Shown piece after piece: positions 8,705 to 13,872 of a stretch of 13,872 nt of DNA (positions are counted from its first letter, which is position 1; each line of letters opens with the position of its first letter). Position numbers and translations under genes: made by a program. Origin of the DNA: Trichomonas tenax (Eukaryota; Parabasalia; Trichomonadida; Trichomonadidae); assembly GCA_023091735.1 (NCBI GenBank), contig JALKBU010001247.1:1-13872 (forward strand), in the 5' to 3' direction. Below the pieces are notes generated by a model. The model saw only the letters and a list, made by a program, of their open reading frames with translations. It was not told the DNA's origin and searched no databases.

Positions 8705-9339
8705 TCAAATTAATTGTAGAGAAGACGATGTGTTTAATGATGAAGTATTTGATGATGATGAAGATGTGATTCTGAGCTGAGAGGGCGATATTATTGGTAA
8801 TGATGATGGTTTTGGAATTCCTGGTGGCAGAGAAGACGATATGTTTGATGAAGATGAGTTTCTTGGCTGAGAAGATGATGGATTTGATGATGAATTGCTT
8901 TGAAAAGTGTTTGCTATTTGAGGCTTCGATATCCTTGTTGCAAAATGGTTCACCAAGTTTCAACAAAACTGGTTTAGTGTGTGGAGGCTTTAGAATCCCT
9001 GAGGGCAGAGAAGATGATATGTTTGATGATGATGTGTTTTGAGAATTTTTTCTGAATTTGGCTTTTAATGCCTCATTTTGTTGTTGGACATTTTTATATT
9101 GTGATTTAGGTGACTCTTGGCCTTTTTGTATTTGAGTTGTGTTTTGCAAATTAGTATTAATTTTCGCAGACAAGAACTTCCTCATACTGCCAATCCATTT
9201 GCACTTCAAAGTTTTCTCAACTGAAAATAGTAAAGAGAGAATACTAACTATATTCTCATTTGGATCATTAATATTGATTTTTAAGTGACCTAATAGATGG
9301 CTTCTTTTCTTAAATTTGTATTTCTCTTTGCTTTTCAGC
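8705..9339 (-). pseudogene. Frameshifted Ser/Asn-rich repeat protein remnant
   Basis: One minus-strand frame is open from about 9339 and gives a basic N-terminal part (for example NDPNENIVSILSLLFSVEKT and KWIGSMRKFLSA). It then enters a repeat, SSSNISSSLPSGILKPP. The second copy of that repeat, SSSNISSSLPPGIPKPSS, is in another frame that ends at 8705, so a frameshift lies between about 8880 and 8990. The repeat is also plain in the DNA: copies of AGAGAAGAYGATRTGTTT start near 8718, 8828 and 9007 on the plus strand. The long frame has no ATG at its beginning; its first ATG is at residue 53. No family is recognised. Confidence 0.45.
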
Positions 9340-10272
9340 AAAACTTATAAAGCTTCTTTTGTTGTCAAATAGGATCACTACTCTTTACCCTTTTATCAAA
9401 ATCATTGAAGCGCGCCTTCATTAAGCTCTTTTGAACAACTGTATTTGAAATCTCATGTCTAGATGAATTTCAATTTGTTTAAAAGACATCTTTCATTTTG
9501 TTCCTACCTTGAAATATTAATAACAATTATACATTTATAGTCGTATAATGTCTTCCTATATTAGTTTATATCGGTACATCTTAGAATATGTTCAAAATCG
9601 ATATTTTTCAATGCATAACTCAGCAATAATTAATCGACCAAAATTTCGAAATTATCTAGAAATAAATGGGTGTTATCTCAATGAACATGTTAAATAATTG
9701 TCTGCTGTTTTGATTGGTATCATCAAAAATGACTAATGAGTCTTTATGATTTGATGAAACATTAAAAAATATCTCTATGAAAATCTTTCTTAGTATATCT
9801 ATGATCAAATGGCTTTTCCACTTATATTTTGAACGAAATACAAGTTTACATTCATTTGCTTATGGATATTGTCTCTGAATTATTGCTAATTTATCTTTTC
9901 TACTCAAAGAGAATCGATCAAAACTAAATTCAAGAATCAAGTAATGAAGTTCTCGAAATAATGTCTTAATTGATATATCTATTTCGAATTTTGAAATTTG
10001 GCAAACAAATATGAGTTTGATAAACATGAAACGAAAATGAATTAATGAAATATTTTAAAAATGATTCTTTTAGGGTATTGCCACTTTTCCACAATGAATG
10101 GTGAACAATGATCACTTCCTCAGGTAATGATTAAATGTGATTTTAATTGTGTTTAAAAAAATCTTAATATGAATAAAATATGTTCGTGAATTGTACTCAA
10201 AAGCATATGGTAATTGATCTATAAAAGACAATATTATTTACAAACAATAAGAAATAGAAAAACAATACTCGC
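9340..10272. other. AT-rich spacer, nothing supported
   Basis: About 930 bases with stops in all frames at short intervals, no clear repeat and no RNA gene that I can recognise. Confidence 0.5.
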
Positions 10273-10710
10273 CTAAAAAGCGTTCGGCGGCTTTGCATAG
10301 CTTGCTGTTATCGATGATAAAGTCGCTTTTATGCGACAATTCAAAACCACTTGAGCAGAATTTGAAGGATGCATAATAGGAAACTCAAAAACCTTTGGAC
10401 TTCCTATAGGTAGAGCCCTGAGGCCAATCCTGGAGCGCCCTAAGACTTCAACTGATGTCCCGTTCATTCCATGGGTACAAAGAGTAACGTACATATAAGA
10501 TCTGCTCACGTCGTTGAATTGCAATATAAGTCTTGCAGGAAAATTCCATGTAAGATGACTCGAAAATCCACATGCTGTGGTACTAAACGGCCTTGGAATT
10601 CCATCCGCGCTGACAATGAGCCACACGGAGCCCATTGGGGGCGGATTCAAATCAGCCACGGCTCCATCCATAATGATCATGTCTAAGATCCATGATTGAA
10701 ACTGAGACAT
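10273..10710 (-). CDS. Small C2-domain-like protein
   Basis: A 145-residue protein that is essentially one beta-rich domain. It runs WILDMIIMDGAVADL, GSVWLIVSADG, LTWNFPARLILQFND, YMYVTLC, VLGRSRIGLRALPIG, then KVFEFPIM and VVLNCRIKATLS. The LGRSRIGLRALPIG strand and the preceding WNFPA..L.F.D pattern are typical of C2 domains, where the usual form is W.E.F.F and GR..I.L..L. The conserved acidic calcium-binding loops are poor, so binding of calcium or phospholipid is doubtful; a protein-protein C2 is possible. The gene is visibly less AT-rich than its surroundings and starts 19 bases after a TCACA initiator, both signs of a live gene. It is short for a C2 protein and may work as a single-domain partner. 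Which C2 subfamily it belongs to is unknown. Confidence 0.65.
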   Translation of the reverse strand: MSQFQSWILDMIIMDGAVADLNPPPMGSVWLIVSADGIPRPFSTTACGFSSHLTWNFPARLILQFNDVSRSYMYVTLCTHGMNGTSVEVLGRSRIGLRALPIGSPKVFEFPIMHPSNSAQVVLNCRIKATLSSITASYAKPPNAF

Positions 10711-10726
10711 TTGAGCAGTGGCAGAT

Positions 10727-10731
10727 TGTGA
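10727..10731 (-). promoter_or_regulatory. Initiator (TCACA) of the C2-like gene
   Basis: The minus strand reads TCACA with A+1 at 10729, giving a 19-base leader to the ATG at 10710. It fits the TCA+1YW trichomonad initiator in both sequence and distance. Confidence 0.6.
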
Positions 10732-11009
10732 ATTGTTTGACGGTTTTTGGTGTCATAGCAGTTTTTGGATCACACCTGACTAAACATCCTTTGATACTTG
10801 GAATTCTTGGAGACAGCTTTGCGATCTAATTGTAAAATCTAGGTCTCAAATTGCACAATTGTAAGAATTTGGATTGGATTACTCTAAGACATGGTTTTGA
10901 CATGTAAGGCGTATATGTCAAAACTTATGATCTTTTACATGGCATTTTTGTCGTGTAAAATTTTCTTTGTGAAAATTATAAAATTAGATCTCTTAACTAG
11001 TACAGCATG
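10732..11009. other. Spacer upstream of the C2-like gene
   Basis: No supported gene. A plus-strand ORF of 45 codons (10692-10829) overlaps the 5' end of the C2-like gene antisense and encodes a hydrophobic stretch (LTVFGVIAVFGSHL). A second plus-strand frame (10891-11100) runs antisense into the duplicated 3' end described next. Both are probably chance. Confidence 0.35.
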
Positions 11010-11100
11010 TAGTGCCATCGAACGTCGCAAAACCTTTTCCATATCTTTTGCATATTATCTAATATTTTCAATATTTGTTGTCTTTGAGTCTATCAGCTAG
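11010..11100 (-). repeat. Second copy of the 3' end of the downstream helical gene
   Basis: The segment resembles 11131-11225, about 122 bases away in the same orientation. The best block is 11055-11081 against 11178-11204, 27 bases with 2 mismatches. On the minus strand both encode the last residues plus stop: TANIESIR-stop in the gene and TTNIENIR-stop here. It is a tandem duplication of the gene end that still keeps the reading frame across the best block. Confidence 0.65.
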
Positions 11101-11177
11101 TATTGTATCAATAAATTTAAGCTCTGTCGAATATTGAATGTTTCTTTTCCATGACTTTTTGTATTTTGTTAAATATT

Positions 11178-11900
11178 TTATCTAATACTTTCAATATTTG
11201 CTGTTTGTGCGTCCATGTATTGCTTAATAAGTGATAAAAGAAATGGAGAAGTTTCAGCAAATTTAATAGTAATTGTTTGGCGCTTTGGAACGAGTAATTT
11301 GTCATAAGTTGTCGCAAGCATTGCTATATTTTGTATGTGTTCATCTGATTCTATTTTTGCTAAATCATTCTCGAGTTCTGTTTGATTCTCATCTGAAATT
11401 AAAAGATTTAACCTCGGATCCCTTTTAACTGGTGTCTTTTTGATTCTGTCAGATTCTTCTTTTGTATTATTTGTTTCTTCAACTGAGTTTGGATATTGCT
11501 CTTTTAATTCATCAATTGATGTGGTTAATTTAGAAAGAGACGCGTTTCTTTCATGTTCTGTTGGTGGAATCTTTTCATTATATTGTTCAAACTCCTCATC
11601 AAAAATTTGAATCAAAGTTTGACAAGCTAAACCAATTTTTGATAACTTTCCATGCAGTTTTATGACTGATGTAATGCTTTTTTTGATATCTATGAGCAGT
11701 TTCAAATGATTTTCGTAAAAATTATTTTCTAATTTCGAAAGAATTTCGTTGAAAGAGATGCATGTCTTGATAGATTGTGCTGATTTGTTTATGATGGGAC
11801 ATAAATACTGTCCTAAAGGAGATTGAGAGACTTTATTAAAACTTTTGCGCAAAGATAGTTTTTGCTCTCGTTTCATTGTCACGTTTTCCTGATATACCAT
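11178..11900 (-). CDS. Unrecognised helical protein
   Basis: A 240-residue protein if started at 11900 (MVYQENVTMKREQKLSLRKS). This ATG is chosen because a TCATAT initiator lies 10 bases upstream, although the frame stays open above it and contains other ATGs (for example 11939 and 11915). The protein is predicted mostly helical. Residues about 1-125 form helices rich in Lys, Leu and Ile; 125-175 are acidic and Ser/Thr-rich; a basic patch KKTPVKRDPRLN falls near 180; and helical segments follow (LENDLAKIESDEHIQNIAML, FLLSLIKQYMDAQTANIE). There is no membrane helix in this version. No family is recognised and I assign no function. Its codon use is as AT-rich as the flanks, so it may be a lineage-specific gene. 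Its 3' end is duplicated just downstream. Confidence 0.55.
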   Translation of the reverse strand: MVYQENVTMKREQKLSLRKSFNKVSQSPLGQYLCPIINKSAQSIKTCISFNEILSKLENNFYENHLKLLIDIKKSITSVIKLHGKLSKIGLACQTLIQIFDEEFEQYNEKIPPTEHERNASLSKLTTSIDELKEQYPNSVEETNNTKEESDRIKKTPVKRDPRLNLLISDENQTELENDLAKIESDEHIQNIAMLATTYDKLLVPKRQTITIKFAETSPFLLSLIKQYMDAQTANIESIR

Positions 11901-11906
11901 AGAGTA

Positions 11907-11912
11907 ATATGA
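11907..11912 (-). promoter_or_regulatory. Candidate initiator (TCATAT) of the helical gene
   Basis: The minus strand reads TCATAT with A+1 at 11910, giving a 10-base leader to the ATG at 11900. The motif is short and the region AT-rich, so chance occurrence is possible. Confidence 0.4.
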
Positions 11913-12083
11913 CATGTAAAGTGTCAAAAAATAAATCATATTTTTCAAATTAACATTCTGATCAAATTTATTCAATGTGTTATTAGTCTAATTGAAGGTC
12001 AATACATTCATGAAGGATAGATGATCTCAAATGGCATCATGAAAAATTCTAATTGATCTTGTGTTAATCATTGATTTTAACCC

Positions 12084-12136
12084 AAAAGATGTTCGCATCC
12101 CTCGTAGCTTCGCCACGAGTTCTGCGAACATCTTTT
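12084..12136. repeat. Double-hairpin element 3 (array copy A)
   Basis: Outer stem AAAAGATGTTCGCA (12084-12097) pairs perfectly over 14 bases with 12123-12136. Linkers are TCC and TTC, and the inner stem is CTCGT/ACGAG (12101-12105 and 12115-12119). Confidence 0.75.
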
Positions 12137-12710
12137 TACAAAATTACTGAAATCACAAATTATAAAAACAATAATTTATTAATGATATATTTACCGACAG
12201 AGTTAGTTTTACAAACTAGGGTCCCCCTATATAATTAATAAAATTTTGAATACTAACAACAATAACAAAATTTATAAATAATTTCCCTAATAAATAATTA
12301 ATTCATAACTTAATAAATAACCTTTAAAAATAAAGCCCCTACGCTTACATTTGGGAATTAAAAAATCATAAATTTTGAAAATTATCGTTAAAAAATAATT
12401 ACTAGATAACCAGGTAATAAAAAATTAGGGAAAAGAATTTTATGAAGGATTAATGAAATCATTAACGTCAAAAATAATTTATGACAAACTAACTAACTAA
12501 CTAATGAAAGAAAGCGAAGGGCTTCGCCCACACCCTAAAGGGCAAGGATTTATGAAGTAAGAAATTTGAAAAATAATTTTAGTGGTTATGAGAGAAATTT
12601 ATTCAGTTTTTAAAATAATTTATGACAAACTAACTAAGAAAAGAAAGCGAAAGGATTTGGGGGTAAGGAAATTTTGAAAAATAATTTTAGTGGTTATGAG
12701 TTAGTAATTA

Positions 12711-12755
12711 AATGTTCGCATCCCTCGTGACTTCGCCACGAGTTCTACGAACATT
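12711..12755. repeat. Double-hairpin element 4 (array copy B)
   Basis: Outer stem AATGTTCGCA (12711-12720) pairs with TACGAACATT (12746-12755) with one C-A mismatch. The inner stem is CTCGTG/CACGAG (12724-12729 and 12737-12742). Compared with copy A, the basal G-C pair is replaced by an A-T pair. Confidence 0.7.
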
Positions 12756-13261
12756 TTTTATGTAAATACTGAAAACACAAATTATAAAAACAATAATTTA
12801 TTAATACTAATATTTACCGACAGAGTTAATTTTACAAGTTAGGGTCCCCCATATAGAAAATAAAATTTTGAAATTGCTTAAAAAGATTAACGTTAAAATT
12901 AATTTTGAAACTAATGACTTTATAAAATTTATTCAGTTTTTTTAAAAATAATTTATGACAAACTAACTAACTAAGAAAAGAAAGCGAAAGGAAATGAGGG
13001 TAAGGAAATTTTGAAAAATAATTTTAGTGGAAAATGTTTACGTTACTTTATAAGTCAAGATTAGGACTAATGAAATCATTAACGTCAAAAATAATTTATG
13101 ACAAACTAACTAACTAAGAAAAGAAAGCGAAAGGAAATGAGGGTAAGGAAATTTTGAAAAATAATTTTACTGGTTATGAGAGAAAAATTGATGTTTTACG
13201 TTACTTTATAAGTCAAGATTAGGATTTATGAAGTAAGAAATTTGAAAAATAATTTTAGTGG

Positions 13262-13646
13262 TTATTTTGCTTTCTTTTCTTCTTCCTGCTTCTTCTTTTC
13301 TTCCTCTTCTTTCTTTTTGGCTTCCTCTTCTTTCTTTTTGGCTTCCTCTGCTTCTCTCATACGCTTACTTATCCATCTCGGATTCTTCTGTCTTCCTGCA
13401 GCAAGTGCTGCTAATTGTTTTTCTGTACACTTACGTTTAGGCTTAACTGGTTTCTCTTGTGTTGCAGTGAATCCTTCATCTGTTTTCTCTTCATTCTTTT
13501 TCGTCTTTCTTGTTTTCGTTTTCGTAGTGTCTTGGTGCTTTAGCGCCTTAATTCACAAGAAGGTACTTCAAACAAATTTTATATTTAGTGATTATATCCA
13601 TGTAATCGTTTGAGTACTTATATTTAAAATCAACTCCATTTGCACC
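13262..13646 (-). pseudogene. Disrupted Lys-rich gene, possibly from a mobile element
   Basis: The minus strand is open from 13552 to a TAA at 13264-13262 (96 codons). It encodes a basic Lys/Thr/Glu stretch (KTKTRKTKKNEEKTDEGF), a conserved-looking core (KCTEKQLAALAAGRQKNPRW) and a Glu/Lys tail made of repeated EEAKKKE. The first in-frame ATG is only at 13360, so the 5' part is missing or frameshifted. Just upstream, in another frame, 13646-13548 encodes a protein-like segment (VDFKYKYSNDYMDIITKY) that ends exactly where the Lys-rich frame opens. One frameshift near 13550 would join them. The core resembles short basic motifs I associate with large DNA elements and viruses, which is only an impression. 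The gene's stop codon lies in the terminal repeat copy of the adjacent array. Plus-strand Phe/Ser-rich frames are shadows. Confidence 0.5.
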
Positions 13647-13673
13647 CCTCTGTTCAATACACACACACAAATG

Positions 13674-13708
13674 GGGCAGCCCAGCGAGCCAAGGCTCGCT
13701 TTGTGCCC
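13674..13708. repeat. Double-hairpin element 5
   Basis: Outer stem GGGCA/TGCCC (13674-13678 and 13704-13708). Linkers are GCCC and TTG, and the inner stem AGCGAGCC/GGCTCGCT is perfect with a 2-base AA loop (13683-13700). It follows an (AC)n tract at 13659-13669, as element 1 does. Confidence 0.7.
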
Positions 13709-13872
13709 GGAGAAATGAATATATTTAATGATTTCGTGAAGTTTTCACGTTAAGATTTCGGCACGTTTGACATTTAATAGAATTAAGTTTAATTTTAAAA
13801 ATATTTATTTTTTTAATTATAAAGTAAATGGAAGTAGAAGGAACGTATTGCGGATTCAAGAAATCGTATTTA
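13709..13872. other. AT-rich end of window, nothing seen
   Basis: No coding frame or clear repeat; whatever gene the adjacent disrupted frame belonged to may have begun in or beyond this stretch. Confidence 0.4.

Larger units (their letters stand above)
12084..13265. repeat. Composite repeat array of two superunits
   Basis: A hairpin block at 12084-12250 recurs at 12709-12870; both run from the ATGTTCGCA hairpin through TTTACCGACAGAGTTA and AGGGTCCCCC to AAATTTTGAA. Each hairpin block is followed by two copies of a second module that contains AATAATTTATGACAAACTAA, AAGAAAGCGAA and AAAATAATTTTA(G/C)TGG. These copies lie at about 12451-12593, 12609-12700, 12936-13031 and 13068-13181. A further partial copy at 13225-13265 is identical to 12549-12589. 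The order hairpin-module-module is therefore present twice, 625 bases apart. The first module copy also carries GGGCTTCGCCC and CCCTAAAGGG palindromes (near 12530-12543). No coding frame spans the array. Confidence 0.8.

Noticed and set aside
9200..9345. Possible spliced 5' exon for the Ser-rich remnant (ATTTTCAG on the minus strand)
   Set aside because: Known trichomonad introns end with a branch point fused to the acceptor (ACTAACACACAG type) and start GTAYGT; neither is present.
10692..10829. 45-codon plus-strand ORF with a hydrophobic segment
   Set aside because: It overlaps the 5' end of the C2-like gene antisense, has no initiator I can see and no family; chance is likely.
12480..13110. 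CTAACTAACTAA runs resembling intron branch points
   Set aside because: They are a tetranucleotide part of the repeat module, with no donor site and no flanking exons.
12084..13265. CRISPR array
   Set aside because: Repeat units are long, unevenly spaced and separated by related rather than unique spacers; the genome is eukaryotic in character.
13242..13613. Plus-strand Phe/Ser-rich frames
   Set aside because: Complement of the Lys/Glu-rich minus-strand frame; the first starts inside the repeat module.

Overview
The window looks like nuclear DNA of a parabasalid flagellate, most likely Tritrichomonas or a close relative. I infer this from gene types and promoters, without any search. The background is very AT-rich, genes are intronless and widely spaced, and a BTB/discoidin-like protein and a DUF3447-type ankyrin protein are both present; these are large trichomonad families. 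Three minus-strand genes have a TCA+1YW initiator 10-19 bases before a chosen ATG. No bacterial operon, rRNA, tRNA or CRISPR is visible.

Layout. 1-1064: a pyrimidine/poly(A) low-complexity tract, then a degenerate inverted duplication (433-993). 1065-2399 (+): BTB/BACK-like protein with a discoidin-like C-terminal domain and a repeated acidic tail. 2493-3776 (-): long coiled-coil protein resembling flagellar TPH-domain proteins, tail-to-tail with the previous gene. 4224-4391: weak coding remnant. 4639-5971 (-): decayed ankyrin gene. 5972-8704: gene-poor AT-rich DNA with a degenerate GTGTTTAGAG repeat field and two GC-rich double hairpins. 8705-9339 (-): frameshifted Ser/Asn-rich pseudogene. 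9340-10272: nothing convincing. 10273-10710 (-): small C2-like protein. 11178-11900 (-): unrecognised helical protein, with a second copy of its 3' end downstream. 12084-13265: two-superunit repeat array with double hairpins. 13262-13646 (-): disrupted Lys-rich gene abutting the array. 13674-13708: another double hairpin.

Function. The best-supported intact genes are the BTB protein, the coiled-coil protein and the C2-like protein. They do not form a pathway: one is a probable adaptor, one a probable cytoskeletal or flagellar part, one possibly membrane- or protein-binding. The other loci are decayed or orphan.

The most interesting signal is a set of at least five GC-rich double-hairpin elements (outer stem, short linker, inner hairpin, short linker, outer stem). 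They are scattered through AT-rich DNA, two follow an (AC)n tract, and two are built into the array at 12-13 kb. They resemble a dispersed mobile palindrome family. I do not recognise them as a described family.
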